This document shows, piece by piece, positions 9,222 through 19,500 of a DNA stretch of 42,143 bases. Each line of letters starts with the position of its first letter. The first letter of the stretch is position 1. The stretch is from Actinomycetota bacterium. GTDB taxonomy: Bacteria; Actinomycetota; Actinomycetes; Nanopelagicales; Nanopelagicaceae. The notes beneath the pieces are model-generated. The model made no database searches. It was not told the DNA's origin and saw nothing but the letters and a program-made list of their open reading frames with translations. The stretch is taken from positions 1 to 42,143 of the forward strand of contig CANBVO010000004.1 in assembly GCA_947372915.1 (NCBI GenBank), read 5' to 3'. Both the position numbers and the translations under genes were made by a program.

Positions 9222-10037
9222 CTAAAGCGGAGTTTCCTCAGGTGACCTTCGACGCTTTGCAACAAGTGTGGCCGAGATTATGAGAAGTACGAGGGCGACC
9301 CAGACATTGAGGCGGATACCCCACACATGATGAGCCTGATCGATGCGTAACATCTCAATCCATAATCTGCCTAAGCAATAGATGGAGATATAGGCCAGAA
9401 ATACTTGTCCGGACTTTTCACCCAACCATTTTTGGAGCGAGGCGAAACGAAGGAGGAGAAGAGCACCGGCAATCGACCAGAGCGCTTCATAGAGAAAGGT
9501 CGGATGGAAAGTGGCGAAACTTTCAAATCCTGCTGGCCGAAAATCAACCGGGACTTCGAGTCCCCACGGCAACGTGGTTGGGCGACCGAAGAGCTCGATA
9601 TTGAACCAGTTGCCAAATCGACCAATGGCCTGCGCAATTAATAAACCAGGCGCGACCACGTCGGCAATTTCAAGAAAGGTAAGTGAATATTTCTTTGTTC
9701 TAGTCAGTAGCCAGATGAGAAGGGTTCCGAGTGCCACTGCACCCCAAATTCCCATTCCACCTTCCCAAATTTTAAAGGCATCACCGATTCGTCCATCTGT
9801 ACCGAAGTAAGCCTCGGGAGATGTAATGACGTGGTAAAGCCGACCACCAATGATTCCGGCGGGAATTGCATATGCAGCGAGTTCATTAATCTCATCTGGA
9901 TTACCACCTCGAGCTTTATATCGAGATCGACTGAGAAGAACTGCAGCGGTGATGCCCAACAAAATACAGAGTGCGTAATAGTGAATTGTTAAAGGGCCTA
10001 CCTCAAATGCTGATGAGGTAGGCGATGGGATTGACAT
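9222..10037 (-). CDS. lgt: Prolipoprotein diacylglyceryl transferase
   Basis: Transfers diacylglycerol from phosphatidylglycerol to the lipobox cysteine of prolipoproteins, at the outer face of the cytoplasmic membrane. The protein has 271 residues and about seven hydrophobic helices. It carries the HYY motif (19-21), GGRLYHV (64-70), the Lgt signature QAIGRFGNWFNIELFG (136-151), FHPTFLYE (177-184), and a C-terminal RLWIEMLRID stretch. The C-terminus is short and basic; many actinobacterial Lgt proteins have a much longer tail. It lies 19 bases after the DsbA-like gene with no clear ribosome binding site, so it may rely on read-through. The lipoprotein signal peptidase gene lspA lies 11 kb away in the same window. 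Confidence 0.96.
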   Translation of the reverse strand: MSIPSPTSSAFEVGPLTIHYYALCILLGITAAVLLSRSRYKARGGNPDEINELAAYAIPAGIIGGRLYHVITSPEAYFGTDGRIGDAFKIWEGGMGIWGAVALGTLLIWLLTRTKKYSLTFLEIADVVAPGLLIAQAIGRFGNWFNIELFGRPTTLPWGLEVPVDFRPAGFESFATFHPTFLYEALWSIAGALLLLRFASLQKWLGEKSGQVFLAYISIYCLGRLWIEMLRIDQAHHVWGIRLNVWVALVLLIISATLVAKRRRSPEETPL

Positions 10038-10056
10038 GAAGGTTAGCGAGCGAAAG

Positions 10057-10725
10057 TTATGCGCCGGCTGAGGTAACTGCCTTCTTAAATGCTGCAGAAT
10101 CCATATATTGAGTAGCGCGATCTAACTCTTTGCCGTTGATCTTGACGGTGGGAGTTGAATTAATCTTCTGGGTTACGCCATCAGCTGCAATATTTTTGAC
10201 CCAGTCGTAATAACTTCCCTTGGTCACGCAATTAATATATTTATTGGATTTAATCCCCGCCGCTGCGCCAAGGAGTTGCAACCAAGTACTTGTGATTGCG
10301 CCACTATTTTCGGCAGGTTGATTGATGTAAACGCTGCGGTGAAATTCAAGGAACTTTCCTGCCTCAGAAGAGCATCCCGCTGCATTGGCCGCCAGGATTG
10401 ACTCAGGTCCAATAAAGGAGAGTGGGTGGAAGACAACTTTGACCTTGTTGTCACGAGCGAGAGACTCGATATATGAGCCGTTGATGGATTCGAAGCGAGC
10501 ACAGATGGGGCATTGGAAGTCTTCCCAAATATCAACTGTTGGCGAACCTTGTGGATTGAAAACAATTCCATAACCATCAGCTTTGGAGACCGCGCTTGGA
10601 GTTGCAGCGTGAGTGTTGGTCTTCTTGGAGAGAAGTGAAGCACCAACGCCAGCGAGAAGCACGAAGACCACCATGCCAATGACTAGTCCGCGCATTCCGC
10701 CTTTTTTATCTTTATCTTGTGCCAC
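10057..10725 (-). CDS. Membrane-anchored DsbA-like thiol oxidoreductase
   Basis: Predicted extracytoplasmic disulfide oxidoreductase of 222 residues. A short Lys-rich N-terminus and one hydrophobic segment (about 12-32) form a signal anchor. A DsbA/thioredoxin_4 fold follows with active site CPIC (C72, C75) in DFQCPICARF and the cis-proline at STPTV (P192). Two further cysteines (C118, C166) could form a structural disulfide in the helical insert. The start is GTG, chosen because AAGGAG stands 7 bases upstream. It lies between the hisI-side small ORF and lgt, which suggests envelope protein folding, though its partner and substrates are unknown. In Streptomyces-type gene order this interval holds trp genes; here it does not. 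Confidence 0.85.
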   Translation of the reverse strand: MAQDKDKKGGMRGLVIGMVVFVLLAGVGASLLSKKTNTHAATPSAVSKADGYGIVFNPQGSPTVDIWEDFQCPICARFESINGSYIESLARDNKVKVVFHPLSFIGPESILAANAAGCSSEAGKFLEFHRSVYINQPAENSGAITSTWLQLLGAAAGIKSNKYINCVTKGSYYDWVKNIAADGVTQKINSTPTVKINGKELDRATQYMDSAAFKKAVTSAGA

Positions 10726-10831
10726 TGAACTACTCCTTATGCTGAAGGGTGAATCTTCGAAATCTCATCTCGACCAAGGGAGAATTTACCGCGTTGTTAG
10801 GGAAATTGAGAAGCCGAGCACTCTTATGCCG

Positions 10832-11023
10832 CTATTTTGTTCTATCGATGGTGGGATCTTCACCCTGTGAGAGCGCGCTCCACGGATTTGAAGTGGCCTT
10901 CTTCGCGGGTCGCTGATACTTCTGGGAGATACCTCGCTTGATCAATCGATAAATCAGATAACCCACCACGAGCGCCGAAAGTGCAAGAAGTGCGAGATCA
11001 AAAAATATGTGAGGTGAATTCAT
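10832..11023 (-). CDS. Small single-pass membrane protein, unknown function
   Basis: A 63-residue ORF that starts 11 bases after the hisI stop codon on the same strand. Residues about 7-26 form one strongly hydrophobic helix (FFDLALLALSALVVGYLIY). A basic region (RLIKRGISQKYQRPAKK) and a polar tail follow, which predicts a cytoplasmic C-terminus. No other gene competes for this stretch, and the spacing fits the compact operon. I do not recognise the family. The ribosome binding site is weak. It could be a spurious ORF, but the hydrophobic/basic design suggests a real small membrane protein. Confidence 0.6.
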   Translation of the reverse strand: MNSPHIFFDLALLALSALVVGYLIYRLIKRGISQKYQRPAKKATSNPWSALSQGEDPTIDRTK

Positions 11024-11034
11024 GAACTCAGCGG

Positions 11035-11376
11035 TTAGCTCTGAAGTGCAATGGAATTATGGAAGCAGGAGCGATCGCCAGTGTGGCATGCACCTCCGCT
11101 TTGATGAACCTTGAGCAAGATAGCGTCACCATCACAATCAAAGGAAATATCCACAACTTCTTGAGTGTTGCCCGATGTCTCGCCCTTAACCCAGATGCTT
11201 TGTCGGCTGCGACTCCAATATGTGCCCATACCGGTTGCAATGGTTTGAGTTAACGCTTCTCGGTCCATCCACGCCAACATCAAAACCTCGTGTGTCTGCG
11301 CATCTTGTGCAATCGCAGCAACCAAAGTGCCGGAGGCAAATTGTTCTTCAATGAGTGCCGGGATTTCTATGGTCAT
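11035..11376 (-). CDS. hisI: Phosphoribosyl-AMP cyclohydrolase
   Basis: Third step of histidine synthesis: opens the adenine ring of phosphoribosyl-AMP. The 113-residue protein is a stand-alone HisI with no fused HisE pyrophosphohydrolase domain. Motifs are WMDREAL (36-42), [20 protein letters not shown] (53-72), and the metal sites: zinc ligands C81, C97 and C104 with the usual spacing, and Asp residues D80, D82 and D84. It lies 14 bases downstream of hisF as the last biosynthetic gene of the his run. The matching hisE and hisG are not in the window. Confidence 0.96.
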   Translation of the reverse strand: MTIEIPALIEEQFASGTLVAAIAQDAQTHEVLMLAWMDREALTQTIATGMGTYWSRSRQSIWVKGETSGNTQEVVDISFDCDGDAILLKVHQSGGACHTGDRSCFHNSIALQS

Positions 11377-11390
11377 ATGTGAATTCTTCC

Positions 11391-12161
11391 TTATTGGCGT
11401 GTGATTCGCACGGGATATCCGCGCTGAACAAGGAAGCCTTTTACATCAGGAATACTCATCTGACCAAAGTGGAAGACACTTGCTGCTAAAAGCGCATCTG
11501 CGCCGGATTCCAAAGCCTCGGCAAAATCCTCCAGCTTTCCGGCGCCACCGCTGGCGATAATCGGGACTGAACAAATAGCGCGAACATCTTCGAGCATAGG
11601 AAGGTCATAACCCTCCTTCGTGCCGTCGGCATCCATAGAGTTGAGCAGGATCTCGCCCACTCCGCGAGCTACCGCATCTTCAATCCATTTAAGGGCATCA
11701 ATTTCTGTCCCGGTTCGACCACCATGAGTTGTCACTTCGTAACCTGATGAAGTACCCGCGCGCCTCGCATCCACGGAAAGAACAAGAACTTGGTTTCCAA
11801 ACCGATCTGAAATTTCATTGATTAATTGCGGGCGCAAGATAGCCGCGGTGTTAATGGAGACCTTATCGGCGCCAGCTCGAAGCAGGGTGTTGACATCATC
11901 GGCAGTGCGAATTCCGCCGCCGACAGTAAGTGGGATAAAAACTTGCTCTGCGGTCTTGCGCACAATATCTAGCGTTGTATTTCGCTCTTCCACGCTGGCT
12001 GAAATATCTAAGAAGGTTAATTCATCTGCGCCTTCACGTCCGTACTTTGCAGCGAGTTCTACTGGGTCCCCAGCATCTTTTAAATCAAGGAAGTTAATGC
12101 CTTTGACGACTCGACCACCTGCAACGTCGAGGCAGGGAATGATTCGTTTGGCCAGGGTCAT
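11391..12161 (-). CDS. hisF: Imidazole glycerol phosphate synthase, cyclase subunit
   Basis: Cyclase subunit that uses ammonia delivered by HisH to convert PRFAR into imidazole glycerol phosphate and AICAR. It is a 256-residue TIM barrel. Catalytic aspartates are D12 ([15 protein letters not shown]) and D131 (LSVDARR). Phosphate-binding loops are visible at GGGIRT (81-86) and [12 protein letters not shown]. The ATG overlaps the priA stop codon as ATGA, so translation is coupled. The partner HisH is encoded two genes upstream. Confidence 0.97.
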   Translation of the reverse strand: MTLAKRIIPCLDVAGGRVVKGINFLDLKDAGDPVELAAKYGREGADELTFLDISASVEERNTTLDIVRKTAEQVFIPLTVGGGIRTADDVNTLLRAGADKVSINTAAILRPQLINEISDRFGNQVLVLSVDARRAGTSSGYEVTTHGGRTGTEIDALKWIEDAVARGVGEILLNSMDADGTKEGYDLPMLEDVRAICSVPIIASGGAGKLEDFAEALESGADALLAASVFHFGQMSIPDVKGFLVQRGYPVRITRQ

Positions 12162-12883
12162 CGCGAGCTCACTTCAAGCGCCTCGGGAAGTGTGAACGCT
12201 CCGGCATAAAGTGCCTTGCCCATAATTGCGCCTTCGATTCCCATCTCTGTGAGTTCACGCAAGTCGGCGAGATCCCTCAGCGTCGAAATACCACCGCTAG
12301 CAATTACTGGCTTATCGGTTGCCGCGCATACTTCGCGAAGAAGTTCTAAGTTTGGCCCCTTTAATGTGCCATCTTTCGCAACGTCAGTAACGATGTAGCG
12401 CGAGCAGCCGTCACGATCTAACCGTGCCAAAGTTTCGAAGAGATCGCCGCCTTCACTTGTCCAACCACGCCCAGCCAGAGTATGTCCGCGGACATCGAGC
12501 CCCACAGCAATTCGATCACCAAATTCGGAAATCACCTTCGCGGTCCATTCGGGATTTTCTAGTGCTGCAGTACCGAGATTGATTCGCCGGCAACCAGTTG
12601 CGAGAGCGGCTCGAAGCGATTCGTCATCTCGAATACCGCCAGAGAGTTCTACATTGATATCAACTGAGGCAATGACTTCGGCGAGTAAAGCGGCATTACT
12701 CCCCCGGCCAAATGCGGCATCAAGATCTACCAGGTGAATCCACTGCGCTCCTGCCGCAGCAAATTCCGCCGCTACTTGCATCGGAGTTCCGTAGGAAGTT
12801 TCTTGGCTGAGTTCACCTTGGACTAGGCGAACTGCGCGACCTTCAATCACATCGATTGCGGGTAGAAGGATTAAAGGTTTCAT
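12158..12883 (-). CDS. priA: Phosphoribosyl isomerase, bifunctional PriA type (HisA/TrpF)
   Basis: Isomerises ProFAR in histidine synthesis. In actinobacteria the same enzyme (PriA) also acts on phosphoribosyl anthranilate for tryptophan synthesis. It is a 241-residue TIM barrel with D11 (LLPAIDV), R19, D130 (GLDVRG), and the PriA-type loop [13 protein letters not shown] with R139 and W141, plus D171 ([10 protein letters not shown]). That loop and the near-identity to Streptomyces-type PriA around GDLFETL support dual function. The ATG at 12881-12883 makes an ATGA junction with hisH; an in-frame codon 24 bases upstream would add sequence foreign to the family. No trpF is seen in the window. 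Confidence 0.93.
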   Translation of the reverse strand: MKPLILLPAIDVIEGRAVRLVQGELSQETSYGTPMQVAAEFAAAGAQWIHLVDLDAAFGRGSNAALLAEVIASVDINVELSGGIRDDESLRAALATGCRRINLGTAALENPEWTAKVISEFGDRIAVGLDVRGHTLAGRGWTSEGGDLFETLARLDRDGCSRYIVTDVAKDGTLKGPNLELLREVCAATDKPVIASGGISTLRDLADLRELTEMGIEGAIMGKALYAGAFTLPEALEVSSR

Positions 12884-13485
12884 GCGCGCACCCAATGGGT
12901 AACCCAATTTTCAATTAGCTTGAGCCCGGCAGCTCCGCTTTTCTCTGGGTGAAATTGAGTGGTCACAACGTAAGGAGTCTCTACTGCAGCCAAAAAATTC
13001 TCGTTGTAATTGGCCGTGCTATTAACGGCATCTGGAACTTCACTCTTAGCTGCGTAACTATGAACAAAATAGAAACGTTCTTCCTCGACACCGGTAAAGA
13101 GTTGGCTTCCTTCTCCGACTGAAACAGTGTTCCAGCCAATATGAGGGAGGATGGGCGCATCGAGCTGCGATACATCTCCCGGCCAGATACCCAAACCTTT
13201 GTGCGCGCTCTTCTCTCTGCCATCTGAGAACATCACCTGCATGCCGACACAAATACCTAAAGTAGGAAGCTCGTGGGCAATTCGAGCATCAATAATTTCA
13301 GCGCCGCCAGCTTCGATGAGTTGATCCATACAAGCGGCAAAAGCTCCAACGCCGGGTACAACTAAACCATCGGCTTCAGCGCAGATTGCTGGATCAGAGG
13401 AGACAATTACATCGGAGTACGCGCGAGCAAATGCTCTCTCTGCGGAACGAAGATTTCCGGAACCGTAATCCAGAATTGCTATCAA
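12880..13485 (-). CDS. hisH: Imidazole glycerol phosphate synthase, glutamine amidotransferase subunit
   Basis: Class I glutamine amidotransferase that releases ammonia for HisF. The 201-residue protein starts [11 protein letters not shown]. Its oxyanion strand is VVPGVGAF (42-49), nucleophile C79 lies in LGICVGMQ, and catalytic H179 and E181 lie in TQFHPEKSG. The start codon is TTG, overlapping the hisB stop as TTGA, with GGTG a few bases upstream. Family alignment leaves no alternative because the first strand begins at residue 2. Its own stop overlaps the priA start. Confidence 0.96.
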   Translation of the reverse strand: MIAILDYGSGNLRSAERAFARAYSDVIVSSDPAICAEADGLVVPGVGAFAACMDQLIEAGGAEIIDARIAHELPTLGICVGMQVMFSDGREKSAHKGLGIWPGDVSQLDAPILPHIGWNTVSVGEGSQLFTGVEEERFYFVHSYAAKSEVPDAVNSTANYNENFLAAVETPYVVTTQFHPEKSGAAGLKLIENWVTHWVRA

Positions 13486-14066
13486 AGAACACCTTTGGTG
13501 GAAGGAATTCCACTGACGCGACCATCGATTGCTACGGCATCACGAAGTGCACGCGCCACAGCTTTGAATTGAGCTTCAAATACATGGTGAGCGTTGCGAC
13601 CCTCGAGGACGCGAATATGAAGTGCAATATGAGCTTCGGCAACTATGGATTCCCAAATATGACGACCAAGAGTTGTATCGAATGTTCCGATGAGTTCAAC
13701 GATTTCAGGTTGGCGATGGACCAAGTATGGACGGCCCGAAAGATCCACAGCAGCCTGAACCAATACTTCATCGAGCGGCACCATGGCATCGCCGAAGCGA
13801 CGAATTCCTGCTTTGTCGCCAAGTGCAGTGCGAAGCGCTTCTCCGAAAGCGAGTGAGGTATCTTCGACGGTGTGGTGTGAATCGACATCCACATCCCCAA
13901 CTGTCTTGACCGTTAAATCAAAGCCAGAGTGCTTACCCAGTTGAGAGAGCATGTGATCAAAGAATGGAACGCCGGTATCTACTGAAATTTGACCGGTGCC
14001 ATCCAAGTTGAGTTCGACGTGAACATGAGACTCTTTGGTCTTTCGATCAATAGTTGCAGTTCTCAT
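13482..14066 (-). CDS. hisB: Imidazoleglycerol-phosphate dehydratase
   Basis: Dehydrates imidazole glycerol phosphate to imidazole acetol phosphate. The 194-residue protein is the monofunctional type, with no HisB phosphatase domain. The metal-binding signatures are duplicated as expected: FFDHML (35-40) and DSHHTVEDT in the first half, and [15 protein letters not shown] in the second. AGGAG stands a few bases before the ATG. It lies 25 bases after hisC. The separate histidinol-phosphate phosphatase this pathway needs is not in the window. Confidence 0.97.
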   Translation of the reverse strand: MRTATIDRKTKESHVHVELNLDGTGQISVDTGVPFFDHMLSQLGKHSGFDLTVKTVGDVDVDSHHTVEDTSLAFGEALRTALGDKAGIRRFGDAMVPLDEVLVQAAVDLSGRPYLVHRQPEIVELIGTFDTTLGRHIWESIVAEAHIALHIRVLEGRNAHHVFEAQFKAVARALRDAVAIDGRVSGIPSTKGVL

Positions 14067-14091
14067 GGCTCTCCTTGGTTGGTTAGGTGGT

Positions 14092-15183
14092 TTATTTTAA
14101 CAAGTTCAGAGCGGCTAAGAATCGATCATTTTCGGTGGGCGTACCAATAGTCACGCGCAAATAGCCTGCAATTCCAACATCTCGAATCAAAATGCCAGCA
14201 TCCACGAGCTCGCGCCAGATTTCGGAGGCGGGTTTAGTGAAGCCGGTGAAGAGCAAGAAATTTGCCGCGCTGGGTACGACCGAAAGTCCCATGACCGTTA
14301 ATTGATCTTCGACTCGAGTGCGCTCAGCTTTGAGAAGATTTACTTCCGCCATTAACACATCGCTATGCGCAAGGGCGATTTCGGCAATTGCCTGCGTGGG
14401 CGAACTTAAGTGGTATGGCAAACGGGTGATCAGGCAGGCATCAATAATTTCTGGACGAGCAATGAGATAACCGAGTCTGGCGCCAGCGAACGCAAATGCC
14501 TTACTCATGGTGCGAACAACGACGACGTTATTCAATTCTTCGATCAACGTAACAGCCGAGAGTTCATCCGAAAATTCGGCATATGCCTCATCAACAATGA
14601 GCAAGCCATGTACTTCTGCAGTGGCAATCGAAAGCTTCTTAATATCGCCAATTGTCAGCTTAGTCCCGGTTGGATTATTGGGAGTGGTTATGAATACCAG
14701 TCCAGGTTTTGCGCTTCCGATTAAGGCAACGGCCTTGGCTACATCCAGAGTGAAATCTGGGTTGCGCTCCCCCGCAAACCACTGCACACCGGTTACTTGT
14801 GCAATTAATGGGTGCACAGAATAAGAAGGAAGAAATCCCAATGCTGGTCGCTCGCCGAGTGCGAGCATAAGTGTCTGCAGAATCTCATTACTCCCATTTG
14901 CAGCCCAAATATTGGCTGAGGTAAAACTAGTTTTCGAAGAATGGTTGATGTAATCAGAAAGAAGGCTGCGGAGACGAAGTGCATCACGATCTGGATAGCG
15001 ATTGAGGTGGGTCAGCACCTCCGGCAATTTCGCAAGCATGGCATCGACAACCGAGGCAGGAAGATCAAATGGATTTTCATTTGTATTGAGACTTAATACA
15101 TTTGGAATTTGTGGAGCGCCGTACGGCGAGAGTGAGCGCAATGAAGTTCGAAGTGGTAGCCACTTTGGCCACGAAGTACTCAT
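14092..15183 (-). CDS. hisC: Histidinol-phosphate aminotransferase
   Basis: PLP-dependent transaminase (fold type I) that converts imidazole acetol phosphate and glutamate to histidinol phosphate. It has 363 residues. The N-terminal SPYGAPQIP and SLNTNENPF motifs, NRYPDRDA (61-68), TTPNNPTGT (167-174), VDEAYAEF (198-205) and PLP-lysine K228 in [16 protein letters not shown] are all visible. The ATG shares one base with the hisD stop (TAATG), so the two are coupled. Related aminotransferases for phenylalanine look similar, but the his context decides the call. Confidence 0.96.
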   Translation of the reverse strand: MSTSWPKWLPLRTSLRSLSPYGAPQIPNVLSLNTNENPFDLPASVVDAMLAKLPEVLTHLNRYPDRDALRLRSLLSDYINHSSKTSFTSANIWAANGSNEILQTLMLALGERPALGFLPSYSVHPLIAQVTGVQWFAGERNPDFTLDVAKAVALIGSAKPGLVFITTPNNPTGTKLTIGDIKKLSIATAEVHGLLIVDEAYAEFSDELSAVTLIEELNNVVVVRTMSKAFAFAGARLGYLIARPEIIDACLITRLPYHLSSPTQAIAEIALAHSDVLMAEVNLLKAERTRVEDQLTVMGLSVVPSAANFLLFTGFTKPASEIWRELVDAGILIRDVGIAGYLRVTIGTPTENDRFLAALNLLK

Positions 15184-16505
15184 TACTTTTCGCCTTCTAG
15201 GCGAGCACTCATCGCTTCACCGTGCGCCGGCAAATCTTCCGAGTTGGCGAGAGTAATTACATTATTTGCGATATCGCGGAAGGCAGCTTCGTCATATTTA
15301 ATAAAGGAAACTCCCTTAAGGAAACTCTGGACGGAGAGACCGCTGGAGTGACAGGCGCAGCCACCAGTAGGAAGAACGTGGTTGGAACCAGCCGAATAGT
15401 CACCGAGTGAAACAGGCGTAAAACGTCCAAGAAAAACCGCGCCAGCATTGCGAATAGACGCTGCCGTGCGTTCAGGGTTTTGGGTAACTAGTTCAAGGTG
15501 CTCTGCTGCATATGCATTAACAACATCAATGCCTTGTGCTTCATCGTCAACAAGAACAATGGCGGATTGAATTCCAGTGAGTGCTTCGCGAATTCGTTCG
15601 TGGTGCTTGGTCCCGGCGACTCGAATATTTACTTCTCGCACAACGTCTTCGGCCAACTTCTGTGATGGGGTAACAAGAACAGCCGCAGCGATGACATCGT
15701 GTTCGGCCTGACTAATGAGGTCTGCTGCAACTTCTCGAGCAACGGCCGAGTCATCAGCTAAGACAGCGATCTCGGTAGGGCCGGCTTCGGAATCAATTCC
15801 AATCAGACCACGCAATGCGCGCTTTGCAGCTGCGACATAAATATTTCCTGGGCCGGTGACCATATCTGCGCGTTCGCACACTCCTGGTACGCCGTAGGCA
15901 AACATCGCCACCGCTTGAGCACCACCGATTGCATACACCTCAGTTATTCCGAGAAGTGCACATGTCGCAAGAATTGTCTTATTGGGCAATCCATTGTTAT
16001 CAATCTGCGGCGGTGACGCCACGGCGATGCTGGGCACTTGTGCAATCTGCGCCGGGACAACGTTCATGATGACCGAGCTTGGATAGACCGCACGACCACC
16101 TGGCACATACAGCCCAACGCGATCTACCGGTATCCAACGGTGGGTTACTTCTCCCCCGTCAACCACCAGCGTCTTCTTTTCCGTACGTGATTGATCAGAG
16201 TGCACTCGCTTAATGCGAACAATTGCTTCTTCTAGCGCATCGCGCACTGCTGAATCGAGTGATGCGAGTGCCTTAGTAATTTCTTCTGCGGGAACTCGAA
16301 TGGATTGAGGTCTAACGCCATCAAATTTTTCGCCTAAATCTAAGAGATCACTTTCGCTTGCCGTGGCAACTGTCGCCAGAATTGGCTCAATTGCCTTCAT
16401 CGCGGTATCGATATCTAAGGATGCGCGTGGCAGCTCGTTGCGATATTGGGATTTTGTGAGAGCGCGACCGCGTAGATCTACGAGGCGGATCTCAATCGGT
16501 TTCAC
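15183..16505 (-). CDS. hisD: Histidinol dehydrogenase
   Basis: Zinc-dependent NAD enzyme that oxidises histidinol to histidine in two steps. It has 440 residues, the family norm. The dinucleotide/structural motifs [18 protein letters not shown] (131-148), [12 protein letters not shown] (194-205) and VTGPGNIYV (216-224) are present, with zinc ligands Q266 and H269 in LISQAEHD. The late [12 protein letters not shown] motif is also visible. The start is GTG with no Shine-Dalgarno sequence but with TAGAAT followed by 6 bases and then GTG. hisD is the first gene of the his run. Confidence 0.97.
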   Translation of the reverse strand: MKPIEIRLVDLRGRALTKSQYRNELPRASLDIDTAMKAIEPILATVATASESDLLDLGEKFDGVRPQSIRVPAEEITKALASLDSAVRDALEEAIVRIKRVHSDQSRTEKKTLVVDGGEVTHRWIPVDRVGLYVPGGRAVYPSSVIMNVVPAQIAQVPSIAVASPPQIDNNGLPNKTILATCALLGITEVYAIGGAQAVAMFAYGVPGVCERADMVTGPGNIYVAAAKRALRGLIGIDSEAGPTEIAVLADDSAVAREVAADLISQAEHDVIAAAVLVTPSQKLAEDVVREVNIRVAGTKHHERIREALTGIQSAIVLVDDEAQGIDVVNAYAAEHLELVTQNPERTAASIRNAGAVFLGRFTPVSLGDYSAGSNHVLPTGGCACHSSGLSVQSFLKGVSFIKYDEAAFRDIANNVITLANSEDLPAHGEAMSARLEGEK

Positions 16506-16511
16506 TCGCTA

Positions 16512-16517
16512 ATTCTA
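16512..16517 (-). promoter_or_regulatory. Putative -10 box for a leaderless his operon transcript
   Basis: TAGAAT is separated from the hisD GTG by exactly 6 bases. A transcript starting 7 bases after the box would begin at the G of GTG. This fits leaderless starts, which are common in actinobacteria. No convincing -35 box or ribosome binding site is visible. Confidence 0.55.
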
Positions 16518-16561
16518 GAGCAATGGGAAGCTGGCAGGCGCCTGATTAATGGCACTGCTGG

Positions 16562-19500
16562 TTAAGAGACAAGGCAGTCCGGGCCAAGAACAGACTTGAG
16601 ATCTGCACTCAAACTTGGTGATGAAGTGACTTTGAGCGCTTCATCAATCTTGAGGACTAATACTTTTTCGCCATCGGCAATTCGCAGATTTACTTCTCGC
16701 TTACCAGGATGTGAGCGAAGGATTTCCTTGATTCGCTCGACGACAGGCGGCGTACAGCGAGACTGATCAAGATGAATCATCAGGGGTCCAGTAGGTCCCA
16801 TGCTGATATCGGGCAGCGATACATCGAGAGCCGAAATCTTCACTTGCTCTTCCCGCTTATCGACTCGGCCTCTGACCACAACGACGCGATCATCAATCAA
16901 GCTCATCGCATGTTTGGCATAAGAGTTGGCATAGAACATCACATCTACTGCGCCTTCCAAATCTTCGACGGTCACAATCGCCCACGAAGAACCAGTCTTA
17001 GAGACCTTGCGCTGAATCTGGGTAATTAATCCACCAATAGAAACTATTTGATCATGTCCGACCGAGTCATCGGAAATCTGACTAATCGGCATATCCACTG
17101 CGGCACGCAAAACATGTTCTACGCCCAGCAATGGATGGTCAGAGACATAGAGGCCAAGCATCTCTCGCTCGTAACTCAGCAACAGTGCTTTCTCCCACTC
17201 TTGCGCAGGAATACTTAGCTCGACGCCGCCGATAGAACTAGTGGCTTCACCGGTTTCTGATCCAAAGAGATCGAATTGGCCAATCGCTTCGGCTCGCTTG
17301 CTTTCGGCAACTGCTTCAATCGCTTCAAGATAAATGAGGGTGAGGCCTTTTCGTGGGTGGCCGAGTGAATCAAATGCTCCGCCCTTAATTAAAGATTCGA
17401 TGGTCTTCTTATTGCAGACGATCGGGTCAACCTTTGCTAAGAAATCGCCAAAGGAGGCATACCTTCCCTTATCTGCTCTGCGCGCGACAATCGAGGCAAC
17501 AACATTCTCGCCAACATTTCGAATTGCAGTTAAACCGAAGCGAATATCGACTCCGAGCGGGGTGTAATCCGAACCAGATTCATTGACATCAGGTGAGAGC
17601 ACCTTGATGCCCATGCGACGACATTCATTGAGATAGAGCGCACTCTTATCTTTATCATCGCGAACACTAGTTAAAAGCGCTGCCATATATTCGGTTGGAT
17701 AATTAGCTTTGAGATAAGCAGTCCAGTAGCTCACCAATCCATAACCAGCACTGTGTGCGCGGTTAAAGGCGTAGTCAGAGAATGGAATCAATGTTTCCCA
17801 GAGCTTGGCAATGGCAGCCGTAGAAAAGCCGTTATCCTGCATACCCTTTTCGAAATTTACATATTCCTTATCGAGAATATCTTTATTCTTCTTTCCCATC
17901 GCTTTACGTAAGAGATCTGCGCGGCCGAGACTAAATCCAGCTAGTTTCTGTGCGATAGCCATTACTTGTTCTTGATAAACAATGAGGCCGTAGGTATCTC
18001 CCAAAATATCGGAGAGCGCCTCGGTTAATTCAGGATGAATAGATTCCACTGGCTTACGCATATTTTTACGATCGGCGTAATCAGTGTGCGCGTTCACACC
18101 CATGGGACCGGGGCGATAGAGCGCAATCACTGCAGAGATATCCTCAAAGGAATCTGGAATCATCTGCCGCAATAGCCCGCGCATTGGCCCGCCATCAAGT
18201 TGGAAGACGCCCAAGGTATCTCCGCGGCCAAGAAGTTCGTATGTCTTTGGATCGTCGAGAGTCAGTGTTGCTAGATCAACATCGACGCCCTTATTCGCCT
18301 TGATATTAAGTAGCGCATCATCCAAGACGGAGAGATTTCGCAGACCCAAAAAGTCCATCTTGAGTAGGCCAATGGATTCACATGCGCCCATATCAAACTG
18401 GGTAATAATTGCGCCATCAGCTTCTCGGCGATGAATCGGAATTACTTCAAGCAATGGGAAGCGAGACAAGATAACTCCCGCTGCATGTACGCCCCATTGA
18501 CGCTTTAGGCCCTCAAGTCCTAATGCGGTATCAACAATTTTTTTACAATCAGTATCGGTATCGTAGAGAGTGCGGAATTCACCGGCCTCGCCATAGCGAT
18601 CATTCTTACTATCAAAAACTCCTGCCAAGGTAATGTCCTTGCCCATGACTGAAGGCGGAAGCGCTTTCGTGAGCTTGTCGCCGATTACATATGGGTAGCC
18701 AAGTACGCGTGTGGAATCTTTAAGTGCTTGCTTGGACTTAATGGTTCCGTAAGTAATGATTTGCGCAACTCGATCTTCGCCGTACTTCTCGGTTGCGTAT
18801 GCAATCATTTCGGAGCGACGACGTTCATCGAAATCCAAATCGATATCTGGCATCGAGATACGTTCTGGATTGAGGAAGCGCTCGAACAAGAGACCATGCT
18901 TGATGGGATCGAGTTGGGTAATTCCCAGTACATAGGAAACCAATGAACCAGCCGCTGAACCACGTCCTGGGCCGACTCGAATTCCCACTTCGCGCGCATG
19001 CTCGCAGAGATCAGCGACAACGAGGAAGTAGCCAGGGAAACCCATTTTGATCATGACATCTAATTCAAAATCTAACCGCTCTTGATACTCGGTGGGGATA
19101 TTTCCGCCCATGCGCGAGGCAAGGCCTTTATTGGAAAGTGCACGTAGCCACGAATCTTCAGTCTCGCCCTTGGGGACAGTGAACTCGGGCATTAAGTTTT
19201 CATTTTCGCGCATTGTGACATTGCAGCGTTCCGCAATAAGAAGGGTGTTATTGCAACTTTCTGGAATCTCTCCAAAGAGGGTGCGCATTTGCGCAGCGCT
19301 CTTTAAATAAAACTCATCGTTATCAAATTTAAAGCGCTTGGGATCAGCCATGGTCGAGCCGGATTGCACGCAGAGAAGGGCTTCGTGCGCGCCAGCATCT
19401 TCATGCTTGGTGTAGTGAAGATCGTTGGTGGCCAGAAGTGGCAGCTTGAGATCTTTGCCGAGTTTGAGCAGATCGGCTTTCACTCGAGTTTCAATCTCGA

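Noticed and set aside
13386-13856. 156-codon plus-strand frame opposite hisB and hisH
   Set aside because: Antisense to strongly conserved hisB codons; no supporting signals.
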